A DNA stretch of 18,345 nucleotides from an uncultured Clostridia bacterium (GCA_947629855.1 CANRFI010000023.1:1-18345), one strand, 5' to 3'. Numbered from the stretch's first letter, positions 1 to 9,639 are shown. The notes: generated by a model from the letters alone, not told the origin. A program made the numbers and translations.

Positions 1-754
1 TTCATTGTCTTTCATATTTTCAATTTGTAAATTAAATTCTTCTAAATAATTTTTTATATCTTGATTTGCATCTATAATACAACGGTTAGCAGGATATGTA
101 GACTTAATTTCTTTTAAGTTTCCCTTTAAAACTGTTTTGCCTTTATTTAATATAACAATATCTGTACAAAATTCTTCTATTGTAGACATTTGATGTGCAG
201 ACATAATAATATATTTTCCTTTTGATACTAAATCAATAATAATGTTTTTTAATATTTCAGTATTAACTGGATCTAGTCCGCTAAAAGGTTCATCTAATAC
301 AATTAATTCTGGATCATGAATTATTGCTGTCATAAACTGAATTTTTTGTTGATTTCCTTTTGATAATTTTTCAGCATTAACCCCGCATATATTCCTCAAC
401 TTTTAAAACTTTTGCCCATTTATTAATTGTTTCTTCTGCTTCTTCCTTTTTCATTCCTTTTAATTTTGCAAAATACATTAATTGGTCAAAAATTTTAATC
501 TTAGGATATACTCCTCTTTCTTCTGGCAAATATCCAAAATTAACATTTTTCCTCTCTACTTGTTTACCATTCCAAGTAATTTCTCCTTCTTCTTTTTTTA
601 ATATTCCTAATATCATTCTTATTGTTGTTGTTTTCCCTGCTCCATTTGTACCAAGTAACCCAAAAACACTAGGTTTATTTATCTCAAGAGATAAATTGTC
701 TACTGCTTTTTTGTCTAAATATGATTTTGATACATTTTTTAATACTAATCCCAT
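1..754 (-). CDS. ABC transporter ATP-binding protein (NatA/YhaQ-like), C-terminus cut by window edge, +1 recoded at CGG
   Basis: ATPase subunit of an ABC exporter; the membrane partner is not in the window. Start chosen at 754 (MGLVLKNV), 6-7 bases after GGAG; an upstream ATG at 805 lacks this site. Walker A GTNGAGKT is at residues 35-42. After residue 123 (EEYM) the frame meets CGG (385-383) and would stop two codons later. One base on, the protein continues with the signature loop LSKGNQQK, Walker B LIVLDEPFSGLDP and H-loop SAHQ. The zero-frame product would therefore lack half the nucleotide-binding site. The tail up to the edge looks like the DUF4162-type C-terminus of the NatA/YhaQ group (family knowledge). 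It follows the GIY-YIG gene by 69 bases, probably in one operon. Substrate unknown. Confidence 0.9.
382..385 (-). other. +1 recoding site CGG-G in ABC ATPase
   Basis: The codon before is ATG. CGG followed by G; skipping C gives GGG (Gly124) and restores the frame into NAEKLSKG. Zero-frame reading ends at TAA after one more codon. Confidence 0.85.
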
Positions 755-823
755 TTTTATTCTCCTTTCTTGTATATTTATAGCATAATTTATTGAACAT
801 TTCAATAATCTCTATTAATAATT

Positions 824-1126
824 TTACATAATTTTTTTATATTTTTCTGGTTCTATTTTATTTGATAATAATTCTTCTATATTATCCTTTTTTATTAATT
901 CTTCTTTTTGTGATTTTTTTAATGTCTTTATATGATATTCTAATTTTGATGCTAAAATTCTATTTTCTGTTTGCCATACAGCTTCTAATTTTTTTGCTGT
1001 ATGGGTATATGTATATTTGGCACAATTTTCTTTTGTAAAATGCTCTTTCATTCTATGTTCAATGTTTGTAGTAATTCCTGTATATATTGAATTGTCTTCA
1101 CAGCGTAACATATAAATATAATACAT
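824..1126 (-). CDS. GIY-YIG domain protein (YhbQ/YazA-like)
   Basis: A 100-aa single-domain protein of the small GIY-YIG endonuclease family. YIYML at residues 3-7 and YTGIT at 15-19 form the GIY-YIG pair, Arg25 is the conserved arginine of the helix, and Glu63 (ASKLEYHIK) is the likely metal-binding glutamate. Length matches the YhbQ/YazA group (about 80-100 aa), whose cellular substrate is poorly defined. AGGAG just upstream overlaps the stop codon of the RNA methyltransferase gene, only 12 bases away, so the two are probably translationally coupled. No CGG occurs in frame and the gene is intact. Confidence 0.9.
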   Translation of the reverse strand: MYYIYMLRCEDNSIYTGITTNIEHRMKEHFTKENCAKYTYTHTAKKLEAVWQTENRILASKLEYHIKTLKKSQKEELIKKDNIEELLSNKIEPEKYKKIM

Positions 1127-1138
1127 TTTTATTTCTCC

Positions 1139-2039
1139 TTAAATTTTTCTAATTTTTGCAACAAAAAATCCTTCATAAAACTCATTTGGACAAATTGTTA
1201 TTGTACCTTTGATTTTGCTTGGAAGAAGCGGAAGGCTATTTATCCATTCTTCTTCTATTGGAATAATTTCTATTTTTTTCTCTTTTAATAATTTCTCTAT
1301 AATTTCTTCGTTTTCAATACTTAAAATTGAACACGTAGAATAAATCATCTCATTGCCTTTTTTTAGTATGTTAATTGCCTTTTTTAATAAGGCTGTTTGT
1401 AATTTTACAGATTGTTCAATTAGTTTAGTTGTAAAATTTTTTTCTATGTCTTCAGTTGTTTTCAACGTTCCACTTCCACTACAAGGTGCATCTAATAAAA
1501 TTTTATCAAAAGAAAAAAAGTCACTTAAATTTCTTGCATCTTGCAATATGCAGTATACATTTGTGCCTTGCTTTTCTATATTATATTTTAAGCGTTCATA
1601 TCTTATTTTGTTTTTTTCACAAGCAGTAATATTTGCACCATTTTGCGTAAGTGCCGCTATTTGTGTCGTTTTTCCACCTGGTGCTGCTGCCATATCTAAT
1701 ATATCTTCACCTTTGTTTGGCTTTAATAATATTGGTGGAAGCATAGATGATAAACTTTGTAAATATATCTTTCCTAGTTTGTAAATATCTAGTTTTTTAA
1801 TATCATTTTCATTAACGTTTTTCAATATAAAAGCATTTTCGTACCATAATACTTTTTCATATTCTATTTTTTCTTGGTTTAAACAATTTATAATTTCATT
1901 AATGTTACTTTTTAATATGTTTACTCTAAATGTTGTATATCTTTTTTTAGTATATCCTTGTATTATTTTTCCGCGTTAATTCTTCTCCATATTGATTTAT
2001 TAATAATTTTTGCAAAAACTTTGGTACTTGGAAATCCAT
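1139..2039 (-). CDS. NSUN/RsmB-type RNA cytosine-C5 methyltransferase, +1 recoded at CGG
   Basis: 299 aa when read through the CGG at 1973-1971. ATG at 2039 follows AAGGAG closely. Residues 1-22 (MDFQVPKF...EELT) lie in the first frame; after the shift comes GYTKKRYTTFRVN, the usual N-terminal signature of this family. The SAM-binding motif LDMAAAPGGKT is near residue 115. Motif IV DAPCSGSG carries Cys186 and motif VI YSTCS carries Cys236, the Cys pair used for m5C catalysis. It lacks the NusB-like N-domain of full RsmB (about 440 aa), so the exact rRNA or tRNA target is unsure. Without the shift only 30 residues would be made. First gene of the operon with the GIY-YIG and ABC genes. Confidence 0.9.
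1970..1973 (-). other. +1 recoding site CGG-A in RNA methyltransferase
   Basis: Preceding codon ACG. Skipping C gives GGA (Gly23) and opens the frame KIIQGYTKKRYTTFRVN. Zero-frame reading stops after seven more codons. Confidence 0.85.
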
Positions 2040-2174
2040 ATTATTCTCCTTCTATATTTGTTGTTTCTATTTTTCTTCTTTTTGTTTTTTCGTTCTCCCT
2101 TTTTCCTTCATCTTTTGTTTTATATTTATTATATTATCATAATGTTTGGAAAAATAAAAGTTTTTACTTAAAAG

Positions 2175-2203
2175 TTGCACTTTTATTTCTTTTTCGATAT
2201 AAT
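2175..2203 (+). promoter_or_regulatory. sigma-A-type promoter of the DUF1064 gene
   Basis: TTGCAC (2175-2180), a 17-base spacer and a perfect TATAAT (2198-2203), about 35 bases before the ATG at 2237. Confidence 0.75.
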
Positions 2204-2236
2204 GAGAAAAAATTAATACAAAGGAGTATTTTACGT

Positions 2237-2590
2237 ATGGAACATTGGAGTGTCGAAGATTATAAAAATTTTACTGATAATAAAAATAGAAAAAGTAAAT
2301 ATAGAGCAAATAAAGTTTCTGTAGATGGTCATACTTTTGATAGTCAAAAAGAAGCTGATTTTTATTGCGAATTAAAAATGAGACTACAAGCAAAAGAAAT
2401 TGATGGTTTTTGTTTACAACCAATCTTTATGTTAGCACCTGGTTTAAAGTATAAAGCTGATTTTATTATATTTCATAAAAATGGCAAAAGTGAAGTTGTT
2501 GATGTTAAAGGATTTAAAACCAAAGAATACATTGCTAAGAAAAAAGTATTCGAAGATAAGTTTAATCTAAAAATAACAGAAATTGAATAA
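2237..2590 (+). CDS. DUF1064 protein, PD-(D/E)XK nuclease-like
   Basis: 117 aa, ATG at 2237, ten bases after AAGGAG (2221-2226). The body (KYRANKVSVDGHTFDSQKEADFYCEL, in pieces) fits DUF1064, a family mostly found in phages and prophages and related to restriction-like nucleases. Glu and Asp in SQKEADF, Asp in YKADFII and the D-V-K of VVDVKGF could form the PD-(D/E)XK metal site (inference). It has its own promoter and terminator, with host operons pointing away on the left and towards it on the right, and no other phage gene is visible. It may be a domesticated single gene. Intact; no CGG in frame. Confidence 0.8.
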   Translation: MEHWSVEDYKNFTDNKNRKSKYRANKVSVDGHTFDSQKEADFYCELKMRLQAKEIDGFCLQPIFMLAPGLKYKADFIIFHKNGKSEVVDVKGFKTKEYIAKKKVFEDKFNLKITEIE

Positions 2591-2592
2591 AA

Positions 2593-2631
2593 AAATTGTC
2601 ATTGAGGAAACACCGTCCCCAACGACAATTT
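2593..2631. terminator. bidirectional terminator between DUF1064 gene and acyl-CoA ligase
   Basis: 12-base arms AAATTGTCATTG (2593-2604) and CAACGACAATTT (2620-2631), with one position that is A/C on this strand and a G-U pair on the other. T-rich sequence follows on both strands. It sits between two convergent stop codons. Confidence 0.8.
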
Positions 2632-2634
2632 CTT

Positions 2635-4357
2635 TTATTTCAAAAGTGTCTTTATTTCTTCATTTCTTTTTACTTTTTTAGTTGTTGTTTTTATTAATTC
2701 TTGATCTGTTAATATCATATTTTTTATATATTTATATGGTGGAAATGTTTTATTAATTTCTTTAATTTTTTGCCAAATTATATGTTCTAGCTCTTCTTGT
2801 GTTATATTTGGATATTTTTCTTTGACGACATCTTTGTCATAAACAATTTTAACTGAAAGTTTTATATCGTTTTTGTCTTTTTTGTCTGGTATTCCGTATA
2901 CTAAACATTCTAATACTTCATCTAATCTACTTATTACCATTTCTATTTCGTCTGGAAATACTTTTTTACCATTTTTTAGGACTATCATATCTTTTTTTCT
3001 ACCTGTTAAAAATAAATAACCCTCTTTATCAAAATATCCTAAATCACCTGTATAAAACCAACCGTCTTTTAACACTTCTTTTGTTGCTTCTTCATTTTCA
3101 TAATAACCGAAGCATTACATTTGGCCCTTTTACTCTTATTTCTCCAACTCCTTGCTCATCTTGATTTACCAGTTCTAATTCTACATTTTCCATTGGAAAG
3201 CCTACTGAACCATATTTTACTTTTCGGCAATTTTCTGATGCAATAACAGGTGACGTTTCTGTTAATCCATATCCTTGCACTACATTAATTCCTAACTCAT
3301 TAAATCCTTGTGCAACTTTTTTGTCTAATGGTGCACCACCTGAAATTACGAATCTTAAACTTCCACCTAGTTCATCAATAACTTCTTTAAATAATTTTTT
3401 TCTAATATCAATATGTAATTTTAATAAAAAATTACTAATTTTTTTTGCCATATTGACAGTTTTAGTTTTTCCCTTTTTTTCAATTCCTTGTTCAATCCTT
3501 TTATAAATTGTTTCTACTAATAAAGGAACACCTACAAATACAGATACTTTGTATTCTTTTAAATTTTGTGCAATATAACGAAGTCCATCTGGAAATACTG
3601 TTTTTACACCATAAGCTAGCATAACTAACATACAAGTAGATCCAAAAACGTGGTGAAATGGCAAAAATGCAATATTTACATCTTCTTTTCTAATATCTTC
3701 CACTAATTGCATACTATAAATATTAGATGCAATATTTTTTTGTGAAAGCATTACTGCTTTTGATTGTGATGTTGTTCCTGATGTAAATAATAATATATTC
3801 ATCTTGTTTTTATCTATTTTTGCATCTATATATTCTTTATTTCCTTCTTTTAATAATTTTTTTCCTTCTTCTTTTAGTTCTGAAATACAGTTATATCCTT
3901 CTAATTTGCTCATACAAATATAGTTTTCTATTTTTGTATTTCCTCTTTTCTTTATTTCTTCTATATTTTCAATGTATTTTTCATCAAATACCAATACTTC
4001 TGCTTTACTTCTTAATAAGCAGTTTTCTAGCTCATCTACTTGTAATTCTTTGTCAAGAGGAATACTAACCATTCCTCCTAACAGATTTGTAATGTGAGTA
4101 AGACACCATTCATACCTATTTCTTCCTACTATAGCAACTCTTTTATTTTTAAATCCTAATTCATAAAATTTAGTTCCTAAATGATTAACTTCTTCTAATA
4201 ATTTTAGATAACTTATATCTTTATATTCAACTTCATTATTATCCTTTTTATTCTTAATTACAAATGCTGTTCTTTGATTATATTTTTGTGATATAGCATA
4301 AATTAAATCTTTGATGTTTTCAAACTCAGTTGCTTCTAAGTATTTCTCTCTTTCCAT
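2635..4357 (-). CDS. AMP-dependent acyl-CoA synthetase/ligase, +1 recoded at CGG
   Basis: 573 aa when read through CGG at 3109-3107, the usual length for long-chain acyl-CoA synthetases. It would activate a carboxylic (fatty) acid as acyl-AMP and pass it to CoA. The adenylate-forming P-loop motif FTSGTTSQSKAV is at 191-202 and YGLTETSPV near 365, both before the shift. After the shift come GWFYTGDLGYFD, the hinge GRKKDMIVLKNGKKVFPDEIE and the C-terminal TTKKVKRNE bearing the likely catalytic lysine. The zero-frame product (419 aa) would lack the whole C-terminal domain. ATG 4357 follows AAGGAG. Transcribed away from the DUF1836 gene across a palindromic operator, so possible control by that protein. 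Exact substrate cannot be read from sequence. Confidence 0.9.
3106..3109 (-). other. +1 recoding site CGG-T in acyl-CoA ligase
   Basis: Preceding codon CTT. Skipping C gives GGT (Gly417), restoring NVMLGYYENEEAT. Zero-frame reading stops after two more codons. Confidence 0.88.
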
Positions 4358-4375
4358 ATTTTTTCTCCTTTATCT

Positions 4376-4396
4376 ATCTAGTATCGAATACTAGAT
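4376..4396. promoter_or_regulatory. palindromic operator upstream of acyl-CoA ligase
   Basis: Perfect 9-base arms ATCTAGTAT / ATACTAGAT around CGA. It lies between the ligase start (4357) and its predicted -10 and just touches the latter, a position where a dimeric repressor would block transcription. The cognate regulator is not proven; TetR-like or the adjacent DUF1836 protein are candidates (inference). Confidence 0.6.
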
Positions 4397-4421
4397 TATC
4401 ATATATATAATATCTTGTCAA
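4395..4421 (-). promoter_or_regulatory. probable promoter of acyl-CoA ligase
   Basis: On the minus strand TTGACA (4421-4416) and GATAAT (4400-4395), with a short 15-base spacer. The -10 abuts the palindrome. The short spacing makes this less sure than the other promoters listed. Confidence 0.45.
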
Positions 4422-4425
4422 GTAA

Positions 4426-4454
4426 TTGACTAACTATTCAAAATCTGTTATGAT
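4426..4454 (+). promoter_or_regulatory. sigma-A-type promoter of DUF1836 gene
   Basis: TTGACT (4426-4431), 17-base spacer, TATGAT (4449-4454), 20 bases before the GTG start. It lies immediately next to the divergent ligase -35 box. Confidence 0.7.
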
Positions 4455-4474
4455 TATATGCGAGGTGAAATACT

Positions 4475-4970
4475 GTGAATACAGAAATTGAAAAATTTCA
4501 TTTGCCAAGATGGAGCGAATTACCAAATATTGATTTATATATAGATCAATTAGTTTCTTTATTAGAACAATATTTGTCTCGGATATATTAAAAATGATAA
4601 TGAAAAAGAAGATAAATTAATTACTAAGACTATGATTAATAATTATGTTAAACATAGTGTTATTAAACCACCAGTTAATAAAAAATACAATAAAACTCAT
4701 ATGGCTACTTTGTTTGTAATTTTTATTTTAAAACAAGTTTATAGTATTAGTGATATTAAAAAATTGATTAGTTTCGCCATTGAAACTTCTAGTATTGAAC
4801 AGGCTTATGACCGTTTTTGCTCTGAAGTTGAAAAGGCTATTCGTATTGTTTTTGCTGAAAAACATTATATTAAGAGCAATAAACTTACTCAAGAGCAGTA
4901 TATTTTAAGAAATGTTGTTCAGTCTTTTGCAAATAAACTATATGTTCAAAAAGTGTTTTTGAAAAAATAA
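4475..4970 (+). CDS. DUF1836 (YkrK-like) protein, +1 recoded at CGG
   Basis: 164 aa when read through CGG at 4580-4582. GTG start at 4475 after GAGGTG; the start is in frame with the CGG. Residues 1-35 (HLPRWSELPNIDLYIDQLV) and the part after the shift (TKTMINNYVKHSVIKPPV, then HMATLFVIFILKQVYSI) together match the layout of DUF1836. The TMINNYVKHSVI..PV..KY..H segment resembles a MerR-like winged helix, so a DNA-binding role is likely but inferred. Zero-frame reading yields only 38 residues. Divergent from the acyl-CoA ligase with an operator between them, suggesting local regulation. Ends at a bidirectional terminator. Confidence 0.85.
4580..4583 (+). other. +1 recoding site CGG-A in DUF1836 protein
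   Basis: Preceding codon TCT. Skipping C gives GGA (Gly36) and restores QYLSGYIKND. Zero-frame reading stops after two more codons. Confidence 0.85.
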
Positions 4971-4974
4971 AAAT

Positions 4975-5000
4975 ATAGGACTTAAAAAGCTAAGTCCTAT
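4975..5000. terminator. bidirectional terminator between DUF1836 gene and mutS
   Basis: Perfect 10-bp stem ATAGGACTTA / TAAGTCCTAT with loop AAAAGC. T-rich on the plus side and A-rich on the other. The right arm contains the mutS stop codon. Confidence 0.85.
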
Positions 5001-7613
5001 TTCATTTTTTCTTTTATTTTAACTAATATATTTAATGCATCAATTGGAGTTAATTCATTTAAATTAATCTTATCTATTTCATGAGAAATTTCTGCTAATT
5101 TATAATTATATAAGTCAAACTGTCCTTCAACTTGTTTCTTGTCTTGTTTTTCTTGTTTCTTTCCTGTTAAAATATTCTTTCTTTCCAAAGATCGAAGAAT
5201 TTCATCTGCCTTTGTAGTTACTGCTTTTGGAACACCTGCAAGTCTTGCTACGTGAATACCATAGCTTTCGTCTGTTCCTCCTCTAATAATTTTCCTTAAA
5301 AATATAACATCTTCTCCTTTTTCTTTTACTGCAATAGAATAGTTTTTAATTCCTTCTAATTTATTTTCAAGTTCTGTTAGTTCGTGATAATGAGTTGCAA
5401 ATAAAGTTTTAGCACCACATTTTTCTTTATCACTAATAAATTCAGCCACTGCCCAAGCAATTGATAAGCCATCATATGTAGAAGTTCCTCTCCCAATTTC
5501 ATCTAAAATTACTAAACTATTACTAGTTGCCTCTTTTAAAATGTCTGCAACTTCCATCATTTCAACCATAAATGTACTTTGACCCATACTTAAATCGTCT
5601 GATGCTCCAACTCTTGTAAAGATTTTATCAACTACTCCTATTTTTGCACTTTCAGCTGGAACAAAACTTCCGAACTTGTGCCATTAATGTAATTAAAGCA
5701 ACTTGCCTCATATATGTAGATTTACCAGCCATATTAGGGCCTGTAATTATTGCCATACGATTGTCTTGTTTATCTAGATAAGTATCATTTTCAACAAAAG
5801 CACCTGGTCCTAATATTTTTTCAATAACAGGATGCCTTCCGTTTTTAATATCTATTATCCCAGAAGAATTAACTTCTGGCATACAGTAATTTAAGTCTTC
5901 TGCTACTTCTGCAAATGAAGTTAATACATCTAGAGTAGATATTACTTCACTTGTTTTTTGTAATCTCTTTATATTTTTTGAAATTTGTTCTCTAATTTCT
6001 ACAAATGCATTATATTCTAAATCTACAACTTTTTCTTCTGCACCTAAAATTTGATTTTCCAAATTTTTTAATTCTTCTGTGATATATCTTTCTGCATTTG
6101 TTAAAGTTTGTTTTCTAATAAAACGATCTGGTACTTGCTTCAAATAAGATTTTGTTACTTCTATAAAATATCCGAATACTTTATTAAAACCAATTTTTAA
6201 ATTTTTTATTCCTGTTTTTTCTCTTTCTTCTAATTCTAATTTAATTAGCCAATTCTTTCCTTCTGTTTGAGCAGTTTTTAATTTATCAATTTCTTCATTA
6301 TATCCTAATTTTATAATTCCACCACCTTTTATTGTCATTGGTGGGTCATCAATAATTGCAGAGTCTATTAGAGCATATATATCTTGCAATTCGTCTAAGT
6401 TTTCAAATAATTCTTTTAACAAATCTGATTTACAGCTTTGCAGGCATCTTTTTACTTCAGGTAATCTTATTAAAGAATTTTTTAAAGTTACCATATCTCG
6501 TGCATTTGCATTTCCATATGCCATTTTCCCTGCTAAACGTTCAATATCATATACTTTTTTTAAGTTATCTACAATATCTCCTCTTAGCATAATATTATCT
6601 TTTATTTCTTTTACAGCATTTAATCTTTTATTAATTTCTAAAACATCCACAAGTGGGTTATTTAGCCATCTACGTAAAGCTCTTCCTCCCATTGAAGTTG
6701 AAGTTTTATCTAATACCCAAAGTAGTGTTCCTTTTTTAGATTTATCCCTTAATTTTTCTATTATTTCTAAGTTTCTTCTTGCATTTATATCTAATGCCAT
6801 ATATCTTGATAATGGATATACTACAATTTTATTAATATGTTCTAAAGTAGTTTTTTGAGTTTGTTCAATATATTCTATTAAAGCAGAAATAGAAGCTATA
6901 ACAAGACTTTTTTCTTCAAAATTTTCAATTTTCCTTCCGTTATTATCTTGAATTGTATATCTTAATTCTAAATTTTCTACTTCATTTGCAAAAAATTTAT
7001 CATTAAATTTTGTAATATATGTATTTTCAAATCTTTCTTTTATTTTATTTATTTCTTCTGTAGAATCTGCCATCATAGAATTTACAACAAGTTCAGATGG
7101 AGTGTATCTTGCAATTTCATTTAATAGCAATGGAAAATTATTACTATCTTTAATTTCTGTTGAATAGAATTCTCCTGTTGAAAGATCACATACACTAATT
7201 CCAAAATAAATTCCAGATTTAAAAACACTCATAATGTAATTATTTTTTCTTTCTTCTAGCATATTACTTTCAACTACTGTACCTGGTGTAATTATTCTAA
7301 TTACACCTCTTTTTACTATTCCTTTTGTTTCTTTTGGGTCTTCTAATTGTTCGCAAATAGCTACTTTATAGCCTTTAGCTACTAATTTTGCAATATACAT
7401 TTCGGCTGCGTGATGAGGGACTCCTGCCATTGGAGCTCTTTCTTCTTGACCGCAGTCTTTCCCAGTTAAAGTTATTTCTAATTCTCTTGATGCTAAAATA
7501 GCATCATCAAAAAACATTTCATAGAAATCTCCTAATCGATAAAACAAGATGCAGTCTTTATATTTTTCCTTTGTTTCAAGGTATTTTTGCATCATAGGTG
7601 AATATTCTGACAT
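4997..7613 (-). CDS. mutS: DNA mismatch repair ATPase MutS, +1 recoded at CGG
   Basis: 871 aa when read through CGG at 5672-5670, close to other MutS proteins (about 850-870). The N-terminal mismatch-sensing Phe-X-Glu motif is FYE at 30-32. Walker [10 protein letters not shown] is at 625-633; the CGG lies 14 codons later, then [26 protein letters not shown] and Walker B LVILDEIG (Asp704/Glu705) with GRGTSTYDG follow in the new frame. Zero-frame product (653 aa) would have Walker A but no Walker B and so no working ATPase. Starts two bases after the HTH gene, with GGGAG inside that gene's end, so it is coupled within the miaB-HTH-mutS operon. Its stop lies in the terminator stem. Confidence 0.95.
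5669..5672 (-). other. +1 recoding site CGG-A in mutS
   Basis: Preceding codon GTT. Skipping C gives GGA (Gly648) and restores MAQVGSFVPAE, a strictly conserved MutS segment in which glycine is the expected residue. Zero-frame reading stops after five more codons. The same hexamer TTCGGA occurs elsewhere in mutS as TTC GGA (Phe-Gly) and needs no shift. Confidence 0.93.
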
Positions 7614-7615
7614 AT

Positions 7616-8212
7616 TTAATTAATTCTCCCTTCATTATTTTCAATTTGTTTATTTATACGAATAATTTGTTCTTTATAGTGTTTGCTTAACTGCCTATTT
7701 TTTGATGCATTTGCAACTTTGATTGCTTTTACAAATTGATTTCTTCTATTTTCCAATTTTTGCTTTTCTGTAGTAGGATTTTGCAAAATATATCCTTCTT
7801 CCACACTATCTATACTAACATAATCTAAATCTTTACCTTTTTTAGCTAAACCTACATATTTTTTATAAGTACAATATAATTCATAATTGCTTTCTTGTAC
7901 TTTAGCAAATTGTCTTTGTATAGTTCGTTTAGTAACACCATATTTTTCTTCTAATTCATGTTGTGAAATTCCTGTGAGAATTGATTCTCTCATTAATTGC
8001 TCAAAATCTACTCCTTGTGTGTCTCTTGGTTTGTATGGATGTAAAAATAAAAATTCTTTATATAATTTATTATCTACTTTTTCTAGTAATATTAATTTTC
8101 TATATAAAGTATTTAATCCGACTCCTCTTTTCTCACATTCTTTTTTTAAGTTAACATCATTTCCTTTTTGCACTATTTCTCTTATAAAACTTATCCATTC
8201 ATTATTGTCCAA
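7616..8212 (-). CDS. putative helix-turn-helix protein of unknown function
   Basis: 198 aa. TTG start at 8212, nine bases after AGGAG; no ATG is well placed. Two segments look like helix-turn-helix units: CEKRGVGLNTLYRKL near residues 25-40 and LEEKYGVTKRTIQRQF near 87-103. The C-terminal part is basic and rich in Lys, Arg, Gln and Asn (NRRNQFVKAIKVANAS), possibly a coiled coil or nucleic-acid contact. I do not recognise the family. It sits one base after miaB and two before mutS, so it is translated as the middle gene of that operon. A link to DNA transactions is only suggested by context. Intact; no CGG in frame. Confidence 0.75.
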   Translation of the reverse strand: MDNNEWISFIREIVQKGNDVNLKKECEKRGVGLNTLYRKLILLEKVDNKLYKEFLFLHPYKPRDTQGVDFEQLMRESILTGISQHELEEKYGVTKRTIQRQFAKVQESNYELYCTYKKYVGLAKKGKDLDYVSIDSVEEGYILQNPTTEKQKLENRRNQFVKAIKVANASKNRQLSKHYKEQIIRINKQIENNEGRIN

Positions 8213-8213
8213 A

Positions 8214-9597
8214 TTATATTTCTCCTCTCAAATACCACATATGTTCTGAAGTAATTTTAAGTTCTACCATTTTACCAATTAAACTTTTATCCCCTTCAAA
8301 AACAACTACTTTGTTACTATCTGTTCTTCCTGTTAATACATCTTTATTGTTTTTGCTTTCTCCTTCAACTAATACTTTTTGCATTGTTCCAATATATTTT
8401 TTATTTGATTCTTCCATTTGACTTTCTACTAGTTTTTTTAATTTATCAAATCTTTTGTGTTTTTCTTCTTCAGGTATTTGATTTTCCATTTTATCTCCAG
8501 GTGTTCCAATTCTTCTTGAATAAATAAACATATATACTTGTTCAAATTTCACTTTTTTTACAACATCTAATGTGTCTTTAAATTCTTCTTCGGTTTCTCC
8601 TGGAAAACCTACTATAATATCAGTTGATAAAGTAAGATTTGGAATTTTATTTTTCATTTTTTCAACTAAGTCTAAATATTGTTTTTTAGTATATTTCCTA
8701 TTCATTTCTTTCAAAACTTTTGTGTTTCCTGATTGCAATGGCAAATGAACTAATTTACAAACCTTATCACTACTTGCAATTGCTTCTATTACATCATCTG
8801 TAAAGTCTTTTGGATGAGGTGAAATAAATCTAATTCTTTCTATTCCTTCAATTTTATTAATCTCTTTTAGTAATGTAGCAAATGAATTTATTCCTCTATA
8901 TTGCTCAAAGGGAATATTTTTTTCTCTTTCAACTTTTAAATAAGAATTTACATTTTGCCCAAGTAAAGTAATTTCTTTATATCCTTCTTTTGCTAGATTT
9001 TCTATTTCACAAATAATGTTCTTAGGTTCCCTACTTCTTTCTCTCCCTCTAACATATGGCACAATACAATAACTACAAAAATTATTACATCCATTCATAA
9101 TAGTAACAGATGCTTTTATTTTACTATCCCTTTTAATAGGTAATCCTTCATAAATTTCACCATCAATATCAATAATATCTTCTAATTTTTTCTTTGTTTC
9201 TAATGCGCAATACAAGTCTTCTGGAAATTTGTGCAAGGTATGAGTTCCAAATAAAATGTCTACAAATGGATAACTTGATTTTATTTTTTTTGTAATATGT
9301 TCCTCTTGCATCATACAACCACCAATAGCAATTAGAAAACCTTTTTCTTGCTTTAATTTTTTTAGTTCTCCGAAGTTTCCCAAAAAGTTTCTCTTCTGCA
9401 TTTTCTCTTACACAACAAGTGTTAAATAAAACAATATCTGCTTTTTTTATGTCTTCAGTTTTTTCATAATTCATTTCTTCTAACATTCCACATAATTTTT
9501 CAGAATCGTTTTCATTTAACTGACATCCCATTGTTGAAATATGATATTTTAATTTTTTATTTTTGTTTAGTTTTCGTACTTTTTCTATATATTCCAT
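8214..9597 (-). CDS. miaB: tRNA-2-methylthio-N6-dimethylallyladenosine synthase MiaB, +1 recoded at CGG
   Basis: 460 aa when read through CGG at 9372-9370. Radical-SAM methylthiotransferase that adds the 2-methylthio group to i6A37 of tRNAs reading UNN codons. The N-terminal UPF0004 domain supplies cluster ligands Cys25 (MGCQLNEN), Cys61 (NTCCVREN) and Cys94 (GGCM), the last after the shift. The radical-SAM motif CNNFCSYC gives Cys170, 174 and 177; HLPLQSGN and a C-terminal TRAM-like region follow. Zero-frame reading runs unusually far (142 aa in total) but its tail (KARKRFSNCYWW) resembles nothing, while the +1 frame continues the conserved protein. First gene of the miaB-HTH-mutS operon; the AGGAG is about 14 bases from ATG, rather far. 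Confidence 0.95.
9369..9372 (-). other. +1 recoding site CGG-A in miaB
   Basis: Preceding codon CTT. Skipping C gives GGA (Gly76) and restores EEKLFGKLGELKKLKQEKG. Zero-frame reading is open for about 66 further codons of non-homologous sequence. Confidence 0.9.
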
Positions 9598-9639
9598 TTA
9601 TATTCTTGTTTCTCCTTTTATGAGTTGGCTTTGTTTTTT

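Noticed and set aside
1958..2236. N-terminal extension of the DUF1064 gene and plus-strand ORFs opposite the methyltransferase
   Set aside because: The extension runs through the promoter and antisense to the methyltransferase start; the ATG at 2237 has the ribosome binding site. The other plus-strand ORFs here are shadows of the minus-strand gene.
9169..9370. Long zero-frame extension of miaB after its CGG (about 66 codons)
   Set aside because: Its residues match no part of MiaB, while the +1 frame carries the third cluster Cys and the radical-SAM domain. The open stretch is chance.
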